Shown here: piece by piece, positions 8,345 to 17,146 of the stretch | Numbering within the stretch: the stretch's first letter is position 1 | How the letters are laid out: each line of letters begins with the position of its first letter | Source of the DNA: JAUIET01 sp964352475 | GTDB taxonomy: Bacteria > Pseudomonadota > Gammaproteobacteria > Pseudomonadales > JAUIET01 | Direction: 5' to 3' | DNA length: 64,000 nt | NCBI GenBank assembly: GCA_964352475.1 | Contig: CAYGSL010000020.1 | Span: forward strand, 6,865-70,864 | Notes under the pieces: model-generated | Told to the model about the DNA's origin: nothing | Seen by the model: only the letters and a program-made list of their open reading frames with translations | Database searches by the model: none | Position numbers and translations under genes: made by a program

Positions 8345-8938
8345 ATGAAACTACCTGCATTCAAATCGCTGCTGCTGATTAGCTTAACAAGCATGATGTT
8401 GACCGGCTGTGGTATCAATAATATTCCAACGTACGATGAGGCCGTGGATGCCGCGTGGAGTCAGGTGCAAAACCAGTACCAGCGCCGCGCCGAGCTAATC
8501 CCTAACCTGGTAAAAACAGTGAAAGGCTTCGCAGAGCAAGAGAAAGATGTGTTAACCAGTGTTGTTGAAGCCCGGGCCAAGGCAACCAGCGTGCAATTAC
8601 CAAACGACATGCTCAGCAACCCAGAGGCGTTCCAGCAGTTTCAGGCCGCGCAAGATCAATTGAGTGGAGCGCTGTCCAAGTTAATGGTAGTGGTTGAAAG
8701 ATACCCTGAGTTAAAGTCGAATGAGAACTTTCTGGCGCTGCAAAACCAGTTGGAAGGTACCGAAAATCGGATATCGGTGGCGCGCAGAGATTACATCCAG
8801 GCGGTGAAAACCTATAACACTGAACTGCGGACCTTCCCCGGTCGAATCTGGCATGGCATTTTGTATTCCGAGCAGGAACCGAGAGAAACATTTTCGATAC
8901 CCAAGGAAATGGAGCAAGTACCCTCTGTTGAGTTTTAA
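8345..8938 (+). CDS. LemA family lipoprotein
   Basis: 197 residues with a lipoprotein signal (LTGC at about 18-21) and the LemA core beginning NNIPTYDEAVDAAWSQVQNQYQRR, followed by two long helices. LemA proteins are membrane-anchored helical proteins of unclear biochemical role. They are very often encoded before TPM-domain proteins, as here (next two genes). The three genes are closely spaced and probably one operon. Confidence 0.92.
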   Translation: MKLPAFKSLLLISLTSMMLTGCGINNIPTYDEAVDAAWSQVQNQYQRRAELIPNLVKTVKGFAEQEKDVLTSVVEARAKATSVQLPNDMLSNPEAFQQFQAAQDQLSGALSKLMVVVERYPELKSNENFLALQNQLEGTENRISVARRDYIQAVKTYNTELRTFPGRIWHGILYSEQEPRETFSIPKEMEQVPSVEF

Positions 8939-8959
8939 CGTCAGACTAGGCAATTGACG

Positions 8960-9841
8960 GTGTACTTGCGATCACCTGTCATTGCGCAGGCACTGGTCCT
9001 GTTGGTCAGTGCAGTGCTGTTCTGTTTATCAAGCGTTACCGTTGCTGCTCCTGAATTTCCTGCCCTGACGGGTAGGGTGGTTGATCAAGCCGCTATTTTG
9101 TCGGAGCCGGTGCGCACTCAGTTGGACGGCATGCTAAGTGCGCATGAATCGGAAACCAGTAATCAATTTGTGGTAGTCACAGTTGCCGACCTGCAAGGGT
9201 ATGACATTGCCGACTACGGCTATCAGCTTGGCCGGCATTGGGCTATTGGCTCGGCAGACAATAATAACGGTGTGTTGCTGATCATAGCGCCCAATGAACG
9301 CAAGATGCGTATTGAAGTGGGCTACGGTCTGGAAGGCGCATTAACCGATGGCCTTAGCAGAACAATAATTCAACGCGAAATTACGCCAGCGTTTCGCGCA
9401 GGAAAATTCGATGAAGGTGTTTTGCTTGGTAGCAACGCCATCATTCGAGCGATAAAAGGCGAGTACGCTGCACCGGAAGACACACCCGGTAAAGTCACTG
9501 ACGCAGGCGAGATGGTGCCCATTGTGTTCTTTAGTTTCATGCTAGGCAGTGCGCTTCTGGGAAGAATGAAGCGCAAAGGTTTGGCCAGTGGCATTGTGGG
9601 CGTGGGTGCAGGCAGCGTGGCATTGATTATCACCAAGGTATTGCTTACCGGCGCGGTCGTTGGCGTGATAGCAGCCGTGTTATTTCTGGTTTTTGGCGGC
9701 GGTAGCGGCGGTGGTGGTAAAGGCCGGCGCAGTGGCGGCTATTACCCAGGTGGTTTTGGTGGAGGCGGTGGCTTCGGCGGTGGAGGTTTCGGAGGCGGTG
9801 GCGGTTCCTTCGGCGGTGGCGGTGCATCCGGAGGTTGGTAA
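8960..9841 (+). CDS. TPM-domain membrane protein with Gly-rich tail (YgcG type)
   Basis: Signal peptide, then a TPM domain at about 40-165 (EFPALTGRVVDQAAILSEP; MRIEVGYGLEGALTDGLSR), two membrane helices at about 180-245 and a C-terminal tail of GGGGFGGGG type. TPM proteins are periplasm-facing; some family members hydrolyse phosphate esters and others act in photosystem repair, so the exact activity here is open. GTG at 8960 has an AGG nine bases upstream; TTG at 8954 would be too close to it. It ends in TAATG, overlapping the next gene. Confidence 0.88.
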   Translation: MYLRSPVIAQALVLLVSAVLFCLSSVTVAAPEFPALTGRVVDQAAILSEPVRTQLDGMLSAHESETSNQFVVVTVADLQGYDIADYGYQLGRHWAIGSADNNNGVLLIIAPNERKMRIEVGYGLEGALTDGLSRTIIQREITPAFRAGKFDEGVLLGSNAIIRAIKGEYAAPEDTPGKVTDAGEMVPIVFFSFMLGSALLGRMKRKGLASGIVGVGAGSVALIITKVLLTGAVVGVIAAVLFLVFGGGSGGGGKGRRSGGYYPGGFGGGGGFGGGGFGGGGGSFGGGGASGGW

Positions 9842-10458
9842 TGCAGCATCTTAGCGAACAAAACAAGCAAGCACTGTGCGAGCAGATTCGTGCCATTGAA
9901 TCCAGCTGCAATGCTGAGCTGGTTACCGTGATTGCTCGTCAGAGCGATGAGTATCATTACATTCCCGTGTTATGGGCCGCACTCACTGCTCTGTTGTTAC
10001 CCGGTCTTATTTCGCTTCTGGATTTGCCGTTAAATGTAGGCGACACATATATGCTACAAATTGTCGTCTTCCTTGTGTTTGCCTTGTTGCTTAGTTGGCC
10101 AGCGCTTAAATTTCGAGTTGTTCCAAAAAATGTGCAGTTCCGCAGAGCCAGCCTGCATGCACATGAATTGTTTTTTATTGAAGGCCTGCACATCACCGAG
10201 AATCGCTCTGGAGTGATGATTTTTGTCTCCTTGGCCGAACGCTATGTCGAAATAATCGCTGACCACGGTATTGCTGAAAAAATTGATCAGGGTGTGTGGC
10301 AAGATATCGTCGACGAATTTATTGTTGAGGTCAGGCGTGGAAACACGGCGGCAGGCTACCAACGCGCCGTGGAGCGATGTGGTGCTCTGCTGAAGGAGCA
10401 CTTTCCCGGCGGGTCAAACGCGGCGAATGAATTGCCCGATCATTTGATCGAACTATAA
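9841..10458 (+). CDS. Second TPM-domain membrane protein
   Basis: About 205 residues with two membrane helices near 40-85 and the TPM pattern (TENRSGVMIFVSLAERYVEIIADHGIAEKI) in the second half, the arrangement of the shorter TPM partner that follows YgcG-type genes. The ATG shares one base with the previous stop. Its close pairing with LemA and the larger TPM protein argues for one envelope-associated complex or pathway, function unproven. Confidence 0.87.
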   Translation: MQHLSEQNKQALCEQIRAIESSCNAELVTVIARQSDEYHYIPVLWAALTALLLPGLISLLDLPLNVGDTYMLQIVVFLVFALLLSWPALKFRVVPKNVQFRRASLHAHELFFIEGLHITENRSGVMIFVSLAERYVEIIADHGIAEKIDQGVWQDIVDEFIVEVRRGNTAAGYQRAVERCGALLKEHFPGGSNAANELPDHLIEL

Positions 10459-10617
10459 GTCTCACTCATCGACCCGCTCTTGTGGCGTGCGTACCCGGCC
10501 ATCGCCTGGATGCTACTAGTGACGCAATCTGCCTAAAATCCCGGATCTTCTAGCAAACCAAGAAGTATGCTATCGCAGGGTGGTACCATGTGCTCAATCA
10601 AAGAATAAACCAAGCAA

Positions 10618-11220
10618 ATGGATACTCTAGACCCGTCAATACAACTGTACGAAGGCAGTCAATTCGAAGGCCTGGATTGCGAAGAGCAGGAGCTTGCCAG
10701 CCTGGAATTCGAATTTTGTGTGTTCAAGAATTGTAACTTCAGAGAGACTTTTTTTAATCGCTGCACATTTCTGGACTGCCGGTTTATCAACTGTGATCTT
10801 AGTCTGGCTAAGCTCGGTTACAGCCGCTTCTCGGAAATTAGTTTTGAGGAGTGCAAGCTATTGGCGCTGAACTGGACGCATGTTTCCTGGCCGTCTTTCG
10901 TACCGCGCGCAATATTAAGTTTCCATCGCTGCCAGCTGAGTAATTCGACGTTTTACGGTTTAACGCTGAATGAGCTCGAGATGGTAGAGTGCCGCGTACA
11001 CGATGCCGATTTTCGTGAAGCTGATCTAAACGGTTCGAATTTTGCGGAGTGCGACATGGCAAGCAGTGCTTTCAGCAATACCAATTTGGCAACCGCAAAC
11101 TTTGCCGGCGCGTACAACTATACGATCGACATTCAAAAGAACAATGTCGATGGCGCAATCTTCTCGCGTTTGGAAGCAACTTCGCTATTGGAGAGTTTAG
11201 GTATTACTTTGGTCGACTAA
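10618..11220 (+). CDS. Pentapeptide-repeat protein
   Basis: 200 residues with A(D/N)LXX-like repeats, clearest at about 120-170 (ADFREADLNGSNFAECDMAS), predicting a right-handed quadrilateral beta-helix. It has many Cys residues spaced by the repeat (CEEQELASLEFEFCVFKNC). Some pentapeptide proteins mimic DNA and protect gyrase (Qnr type), but the length and divergent first half do not allow that assignment. No signal peptide. It stands alone; the 159 bases before it show nothing notable. Confidence 0.85.
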   Translation: MDTLDPSIQLYEGSQFEGLDCEEQELASLEFEFCVFKNCNFRETFFNRCTFLDCRFINCDLSLAKLGYSRFSEISFEECKLLALNWTHVSWPSFVPRAILSFHRCQLSNSTFYGLTLNELEMVECRVHDADFREADLNGSNFAECDMASSAFSNTNLATANFAGAYNYTIDIQKNNVDGAIFSRLEATSLLESLGITLVD

Positions 11221-11384
11221 GGATGGCAAATTCTTTAACAGCATCATTCTGTGATTTCATAGCCTTCACAGTGCTTTCGAAACCAGCGATCAGTGCAGCG
11301 TAATTAATGGCAAAAGCCATGGCACGGGCTCCCGGGCCACGGTTGAAGTAGTCCAGCAAGCCGGTGTAGCAAGCACAGACATGT
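11204..11384 (-). pseudogene. Coding-like remnant, C-terminal about 60 codons of an unknown protein
   Basis: On the minus strand the sequence reads without a stop from inside the end of the RND gene to a TAA at 11204. It gives a protein-like segment (YFNRGPGARAMAF; NYAALIAGFESTVKAMKSQ) with strong purine-first codons. There is no start of its own and it begins at the RND stop, so it looks like the tail of a lost gene. I do not recognise the family. Confidence 0.35.
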
Positions 11385-14300
11385 TCACCTGGAAAGCTTG
11401 CTCGCCTTAAACTCCAATACGTAGATGAGCAACGCCGGAAGCAAGGTTAAAGTGACAAAGGCCGCCCCCAGAATTCCAAACATCACAATTATCCCAACTC
11501 CTCGATAAAGTTCAGTACCAGCCCCGGGTATTAGTACCAGCGGTGCCAGCCCGACAACGGTGGTCAGCGTTGATATCGCGATTGGTCGTAAGCGCGCGGC
11601 AATCGCCTCCTGCACAGCGCTTAACGCCGGCATGTAGTCATGCTCGAAGTTATGCACCGCTCTATGCACAATAAGAATCGGGTTGTTAACAACAGTCCCC
11701 ATCAAAATTAGAAACCCCAGCATGGAGATCATATCGAAGGGTTGGATGATGGCTCCGAAGCCTAACAAAGGCAATAAGGAGCCAACCCCATTAAGTAGCC
11801 ACAAGCCGACCATACCCGCTGAAATACCCAGCGGTATCGAGACCATAATAAGTATTGGATACGCCCAATGATTCAGGATCGCGACGAGCAGCAAATAGAT
11901 AATGAGTAGAGCCACTATGTAGTTGCTTGCAAGCGCTGCCTGGGTTGCGTCAAGTTGGTCAGCAGCGCCCGAGATCGATATGCTGACGTCTTGCGGCACG
12001 TTGCCGGTCTCCACTAAATGCTTGACCACTTTGTCTCGCACCATTTCAACGCCGCTTTCAAGCGCTATGTCACGCGGTGGAATAATGTTAAGGGTAACTG
12101 TTCTGCGCCCATTTACACGCCTTATCATACTGGTGTCTACAGTCTCTACAAAATTCCCTAATGACGACAGCGGTATGGGGCCAGTGGTTGGTGTGAAAAT
12201 AATGAGCTTGTCCAGATTTTCAAGTGATGCAGATTGACCAGCCTTGCTATACAGGTAAATGTCGATTTTGTCGTCATTAAGAAAAAATTCATCTACGTAA
12301 CTACCATCGGTTAATGCCGACACCATAAAGCCCAGCGACTCAGCCGATAGCTGTATTTCTGCCAAGCGCTCCCAGTCCGGTTTCACTTCGATCATCGGCT
12401 GCGCCAGTGTTAGTGAGGTCGGTGAAGTCTGAATCCTTGGGCGATCGAACACTTCTTGCGATTGGCGATAGGCTTTGAGCGCGACGGCGTACACGGCGGC
12501 TAAATCGGGGCCGCTGATATCCAGATTGACGCTGCGAGTCCCGCCATCATTACTGGTAATGATTGAGCCCCTCGCGGCAAATGCGCGCATGCCAGGGTAT
12601 TCAAGATATTTGTCAGTAATCGCTTTCATGAGTGCATCAATATCAGAAGCGACAATGGGCTCTGTGATAATACGCAAACCATCAGGCGCAATTCGCATAT
12701 TGATATAAGCCACGGCTGGTATCGAGCTGCCGCCTGATCGAAAAATATTTGGATCAGCGTTGACCGCCGGCAAAACATACTCATTAACGTCTTCCGCAAT
12801 TCGCTCCATCTCTTTCAGGTTGTAACCCGGTGGAGCGTTCATGGAAGCAAATACCTTGGGCTCTTCACCCTCTGGTAAATACTCCGCGGGTGGTGTGAGA
12901 AACACGATAATCAACAAACTTGTTATTACAGTACCGGCAATCACAAGTAATCGCCGTGTAGGCCTAGCTAGCATTCGATTTATCCACGCCAGTATGGTTT
13001 CTCGCAATGGATGCTCTGGCGAAGGTTCTGTTGACTGCAGATCAGTCGTCACAGGAATGTTTGCCGGCTGGATTCTTGCCGCGGCGGCGGGTAGCACTGT
13101 CATTGCGATGAACATGGACGCCAGGATAGCGGCCGAGATGGCGATTGCTACGTCGGAGTAAAGTTGTCCGGCTTCCTGTTCAACAAAGGCAACCGGCAGA
13201 AACACCAGCACAGTTGTCAGCGTAGATGCAAGAACAGCCGGCCAAACCTGACTTACACCGGCTACCGCTGCCTTAAAACGGTCTCTGTTTTTACGTCGCT
13301 CAAGAGCAATACTCTCCAGCACAACAATACTGTTGTCCAATGTCATGCCAATAGCAAACGCAATGCCGGCTAGGGAGATTACGTTGATTGTTCTACCGGC
13401 CATCAACAAACCAAGGAAAGCCATGATCACACAGATAGGAATGCCCATCACCGCGATAGCTGTTGTTCTTGCGGAACGCATGAACAAATACATGATGATG
13501 GTGGCAAGCATTGCACCCAACGCCAGGTTTTGCCATACATTAGCGATGGATTCTTCGACATATTTTACGTCGTCACTCAAATGCAAGAGCTGCAATCCAA
13601 TAGGTGCCAACACATCATTGTTGACGGTTTCCATCTCCTTCATGACTGCCCGTTTGATGTCGATAACGTTTGAGCCGGGTTCTCGTCTCAGGGCCATGGA
13701 GATATTCGATTCACCATTAGTCGATGAGCTTGCGCGTTTTTCTGCGTGATCCATACGCACAGTGGCCACGTCTTTGAGGCGTGTTATCGCATTATTGTTG
13801 CGCGCAATGATTAGATCTGACAATTCATCTATGTCATCAAAACGGCCGATGGTTCGTAGCAAATATTGCCGTTTGCCGGAATTGATTTCGCCGCCAGACT
13901 GATCTCGATTGCGTATTCGGATCGCCTCTCTGACGTCCAGCAGCGACAGGTCTCTTTGCGCGAGGCGCTTAGGGTCTACCAATATTTGAATTTGCCGTTC
14001 AGTGCCGCCCCAAATACTGACTTCCGAGATGCCGGGTACCTTGGATATTTGAGGCTTAACATTGTCCTCAACGAAATCCAGCATTAGATCGATGTCAATT
14101 TTTCTAGGGTTCTCCGGTAATGGCGTGATAGAGAAAAACATGAATGAGTTACTGGAAAACGAATTTGCAAATATACGTGGCTCGTCAACATTTTCGGGGT
14201 AGGAGGGCACCTGACTCAGGGCATTGTTAACCCGAATCAACATGTCGGTTACGTCGGTACCGAAAGGAAAATCAAGCTCGACTTCGGCACGACCGCTTCT

Positions 14301-14546
14301 TGCAGTGGTTTCAATCTTAGAAAGATTGGGCAGCGTTTTAAGATACTCTTCCTGCTCAATCAGAATCTCTTTTTCAACGTCCTGCGGAGTGGCTCCAGGC
14401 CACACCGTACGAACGCTGATCGTTCTAACATCCAGATCAGGAATCATCTGTACCGGTATTGTGGTGGCGGCCAATAACCCCAGCACACAGACAATCAGTG
14501 TGGCGACTGCAACCAAGGTTCCGTGGTGCACAGTTTTCTCAAGCAT
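11385..14546 (-). CDS. RND efflux transporter, inner-membrane pump (HAE1 type)
   Basis: 1053 residues, typical for AcrB/MexF-like pumps. N-terminal helix, two periplasmic domains and twelve membrane helices are evident; the proton-relay segment GIAFAIGMTLDNSIVVLES carries the family's Asp in TM4. It exports hydrophobic compounds across the envelope using the proton gradient, with the adaptor encoded just upstream (14584-15702). No outer-membrane TolC-like gene or local regulator is present. Substrate cannot be told from sequence. Confidence 0.95.
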   Translation of the reverse strand: MLEKTVHHGTLVAVATLIVCVLGLLAATTIPVQMIPDLDVRTISVRTVWPGATPQDVEKEILIEQEEYLKTLPNLSKIETTARSGRAEVELDFPFGTDVTDMLIRVNNALSQVPSYPENVDEPRIFANSFSSNSFMFFSITPLPENPRKIDIDLMLDFVEDNVKPQISKVPGISEVSIWGGTERQIQILVDPKRLAQRDLSLLDVREAIRIRNRDQSGGEINSGKRQYLLRTIGRFDDIDELSDLIIARNNNAITRLKDVATVRMDHAEKRASSSTNGESNISMALRREPGSNVIDIKRAVMKEMETVNNDVLAPIGLQLLHLSDDVKYVEESIANVWQNLALGAMLATIIMYLFMRSARTTAIAVMGIPICVIMAFLGLLMAGRTINVISLAGIAFAIGMTLDNSIVVLESIALERRKNRDRFKAAVAGVSQVWPAVLASTLTTVLVFLPVAFVEQEAGQLYSDVAIAISAAILASMFIAMTVLPAAAARIQPANIPVTTDLQSTEPSPEHPLRETILAWINRMLARPTRRLLVIAGTVITSLLIIVFLTPPAEYLPEGEEPKVFASMNAPPGYNLKEMERIAEDVNEYVLPAVNADPNIFRSGGSSIPAVAYINMRIAPDGLRIITEPIVASDIDALMKAITDKYLEYPGMRAFAARGSIITSNDGGTRSVNLDISGPDLAAVYAVALKAYRQSQEVFDRPRIQTSPTSLTLAQPMIEVKPDWERLAEIQLSAESLGFMVSALTDGSYVDEFFLNDDKIDIYLYSKAGQSASLENLDKLIIFTPTTGPIPLSSLGNFVETVDTSMIRRVNGRRTVTLNIIPPRDIALESGVEMVRDKVVKHLVETGNVPQDVSISISGAADQLDATQAALASNYIVALLIIYLLLVAILNHWAYPILIMVSIPLGISAGMVGLWLLNGVGSLLPLLGFGAIIQPFDMISMLGFLILMGTVVNNPILIVHRAVHNFEHDYMPALSAVQEAIAARLRPIAISTLTTVVGLAPLVLIPGAGTELYRGVGIIVMFGILGAAFVTLTLLPALLIYVLEFKASKLSR

Positions 14547-14583
14547 ATGAAGGCTCCTGCCTTTGGCGCATATTTTTAAGCCC

Positions 14584-15702
14584 TTATAGCGCTGGCTGTA
14601 TGCTTACGCGCTGATTTGGCCGCAAAGCTTCATTACCTCTTACAATAACGGATTGTGATTCGTTGATGCCTTCAATAACTTCTATCTGGCCATCAAATGA
14701 CATTCCAGCCTGAATGATGTTCTCAATGGCAATCGGATGATCGCCTTTGTCGTCTACAGTCCACACGATCATGCGTCCATCAGGATAGCGTTGTACCGCG
14801 TCGCGGGGCACCACCACTCCTGTCCGATCTGCAGGAACCTTTAGTGTCGCGCTTACCGACATACCTGTTGCTAGCGACTTGGATTCACTTTTAATTGGCA
14901 CTCGCATCAAGAATGTTCTGGAGGATGGGTCTGCCACCGGAACTATCGTGATGGTTTTACTTTCAAATTCCTCGTTGGGCATAGAACTTACCGTATAGCG
15001 AATGGTAGGGCTGCGTTTGACCGTGGACAGATACTCCTCGCTAACGGAAAAATCGATTCGAAGCTTGCGTTTATTAACCAGGGTTAACACACTCTGCCCG
15101 GCTTGCACCCATTCGCCTTTCTCCGATGATTTATTGCTTACGACACCCTCGAAAGGCGCTTTGACACTGTGCCGCTTCAATAGCTCGCGTTGATACCTGG
15201 CGTCCGCTTGCAACTGCTGCATAGTTGCCTTGTCTTGCTCGACCTCGGCTTCGATCGAGCGCAACATACTTTGCGAAATGTTTTTATTCTCTACTAGTGA
15301 GCGCGCTTCCGAGAGCCTTCTTTGGGCATCGCGATAGGCACTCTCGGCCTGGCGCACTTGGGCGGCTGCACTGTTCACGGACTGTTGCACCAGACCCACG
15401 TCAAGTTGCAGTATTAGTTGGTCGCTGCTAACGAAGTCTCCGTCCTCAACCAGGACTGACTCGACAAGACCGCTGGTTGCAACAGAAATGTTCGCTACCT
15501 CAGCAGAAGTTATTGTTCCGGCAAGGGGTAGATTTCTATACAGCGGTGCTTCGCGCGCCGGTGTCGTTACCACAGTCGCGGTGCGCTCTTGCGCGATCGC
15601 TACGCTGTTGCAGGCGAGAAAAAACACAAACGTCGGCAGATAGTTCGCTTTAAGCTTAGTGATTGAATTTTTAGTTCGGTTTTTCCGCACGAATTTGCTC
15701 AT
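14584..15702 (-). CDS. RND efflux periplasmic adaptor (HlyD/MexE-like)
   Basis: 372 residues: a membrane/signal segment at about 22-38, then a biotinyl-lipoyl-like half (ANISVATSGLVESVLVEDGDFVSSDQ), an alpha-helical hairpin at about 105-170, the second lipoyl half (RHSVKAPFEGVVSNKSSEKGEWV) and a beta-barrel domain. It bridges the RND pump to an outer-membrane channel. The pump gene follows 37 bases after the stop. Start is the first ATG; a start a few residues later would still keep the signal segment. Confidence 0.93.
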   Translation of the reverse strand: MSKFVRKNRTKNSITKLKANYLPTFVFFLACNSVAIAQERTATVVTTPAREAPLYRNLPLAGTITSAEVANISVATSGLVESVLVEDGDFVSSDQLILQLDVGLVQQSVNSAAAQVRQAESAYRDAQRRLSEARSLVENKNISQSMLRSIEAEVEQDKATMQQLQADARYQRELLKRHSVKAPFEGVVSNKSSEKGEWVQAGQSVLTLVNKRKLRIDFSVSEEYLSTVKRSPTIRYTVSSMPNEEFESKTITIVPVADPSSRTFLMRVPIKSESKSLATGMSVSATLKVPADRTGVVVPRDAVQRYPDGRMIVWTVDDKGDHPIAIENIIQAGMSFDGQIEVIEGINESQSVIVRGNEALRPNQRVSIQPAL

Positions 15703-16036
15703 TTTTTGCGTTGTATGATGTAGACGACATTAAAACCCTTTAGGATCATAAATCGATGCTTAGTGTTTTGATAGCGCAGAATCGGCAACTAGCGCTATCA
15801 GCGTGAGCCAATCACAAAGTAAGTTCGTATTGTTGATGTGCTGTGTTCTTCGTGTAATTTTCCTTTAAGTGTTTAGCGAAAAATTGGCGCGCATTGAGGT
15901 ATAGTATTGTTCGGGCTGAACAAAGTTCGCAACCACTTCATCTTATGGTGCGCTCGGCGACTTGCACGAACAATCCTCTCGCGAGAGCCCGGAGAGCTTT
16001 ACATGAGCAATATGTTGAAAAGGTGGACTACAGCGC
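15703..16036. other. Divergent intergenic region between the efflux adaptor and the Mrp operon
   Basis: 334 bases with no ORF of note except the short leader ORF near its right end. It contains a 12-base perfect palindrome CTCTCGCGAGAG at 15976-15987, shortly before the leader. I could not fix a convincing -35/-10 pair for either direction. Confidence 0.5.
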
Positions 16037-16047
16037 ATGACCGCTAA
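16003..16047 (+). CDS. Possible 14-codon leader peptide overlapping mrpE
   Basis: ATG with a GGAGAG site six bases upstream opens a 14-codon frame (MSNMLKRWTTAHDR) ending at 16045-16047. It overlaps the mrpE start (16037) in another frame. The mrpE ATG itself has no well-placed ribosome site, so ribosomes ending the leader could re-initiate at mrpE. Too short for confident calling. Confidence 0.3.
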   Translation: MSNMLKRWTTAHDR

Positions 16048-16546
16048 GCACACAGGGACGCCATATTCCTCAACACCAGTACAGTTGCTGAGCACCATCA
16101 TCATTTTGATGATTGTTTGGCTTTTGTGGTCCGGCCTTTATAAGCCACTGTTAATTGGTCTGGGAATTTTCTCTTGCCTACTCAGTTTATGGGTAGCGCG
16201 ACGAACCGGGTTTTTTCGTCACACGCTCGAACTTCGCGCCTATCTTCGTTTACCTGCTTTGTGGTGGTGGTTGTTAAAAGAAGTGGTTGTTTCCAGTATT
16301 GAGGTGGCAAAGATTGTGCTGTCGCCAAGTCTGCCTATCCAACCAGAATTGGTAGAGCTTAGCAGCACAGAACAAACGGATTCGGGCAAAGTGATACTTG
16401 GCAATTCCATCACTTTGTCGCCTGGCACTGTGACCATAGATGTGCATGAAGACCGTTTATTAGTGCACTGCCTGACCGCCAGTAGCGCCGCCTCTTTACG
16501 AAGTCGGGAAGTAGACCACCGCGTGGCCCAGTTGGGAATTCGCTAG
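16037..16546 (+). CDS. mrpE: Mrp-type cation/proton antiporter subunit E
   Basis: 169 residues with two or three N-terminal membrane helices and the MrpE/MnhE C-terminal domain (GNSITLSPGTVTIDVHEDRLLVHCL). MrpE is a small membrane subunit of the multi-subunit Na+(K+)/H+ antiporter. First gene of a nine-gene run ending at 23397. A possible leader ORF overlaps its start. Confidence 0.93.
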   Translation: MTAKHTGTPYSSTPVQLLSTIIILMIVWLLWSGLYKPLLIGLGIFSCLLSLWVARRTGFFRHTLELRAYLRLPALWWWLLKEVVVSSIEVAKIVLSPSLPIQPELVELSSTEQTDSGKVILGNSITLSPGTVTIDVHEDRLLVHCLTASSAASLRSREVDHRVAQLGIR

Positions 16547-16548
16547 CT

Positions 16549-16827
16549 ATGTATGTAGTTGTTTCTCTGGCCATTCTGATGACGATGGTTCTGGCGCTGG
16601 TCAGGGCGCTGCAAGGCCCTTCTATCTACGACAGGGTGCTGGCGGTTAATCTGTTTGGCACTAAAACCGCTTTGCTGTTGTCAGTTATCTCGTTTCTTTT
16701 TAACCGTCCAGATTTTCTTGACCTAGCGCTTGCGTATGCGCTGATTAATCTAGTCGGCGTGCTTGCCGTTTTGCAGTTTGTGCAAATGAACGCCGGCAAA
16801 TCGGGTGAGGCCAACGAGTATGATTGA
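16549..16827 (+). CDS. mrpF: Mrp-type antiporter subunit F
   Basis: 92 residues, three membrane helices, with the MrpF core (RALQGPSIYDRVLAVNLFG). It is two bases after mrpE and overlaps mrpG, the order E-F-G being conserved in Mrp and in archaeal Mbh modules. Confidence 0.93.
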   Translation: MYVVVSLAILMTMVLALVRALQGPSIYDRVLAVNLFGTKTALLLSVISFLFNRPDFLDLALAYALINLVGVLAVLQFVQMNAGKSGEANEYD

Positions 16828-17146
16828 AACAGCTCTTGATGTTATCAGCTGGATTCTGCTCTGCCTGGGCGGGTTGTTCGTGCTGATCGGTGGCATAGGT
16901 GCACTTCGTTTGCCTAATTTTTACACGCGTTTGCACGCTGCCAGTCTGACCGAAACAATGGCCACTATTTTGATCTTTGCTGGCATGATTCTTCAGGCCG
17001 GAATGACCTTGGCAGCGCTAAAGCTGCTGGCAATCATGGTGTTTTTGCTGCTCACCGCACCCACGGCCAGCTATGCCTTGGCCAATGCCGCTTTGCAATC
17101 GGGCATGCGGCCTGACGCGCAGCAAAAACAGGGCGGTGATTCATGA
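16820..17146 (+). CDS. mrpG: Mrp-type antiporter subunit G
   Basis: 108 residues with three helices and the MrpG pattern (GGIGALRLPNFYTRLHAAS). The start chosen is the ATG in ATGATTGA, overlapping the mrpF stop by eight bases; a longer frame begins at 16805. The stop overlaps the next ATG by four bases. Confidence 0.92.
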   Translation: MIETALDVISWILLCLGGLFVLIGGIGALRLPNFYTRLHAASLTETMATILIFAGMILQAGMTLAALKLLAIMVFLLLTAPTASYALANAALQSGMRPDAQQKQGGDS

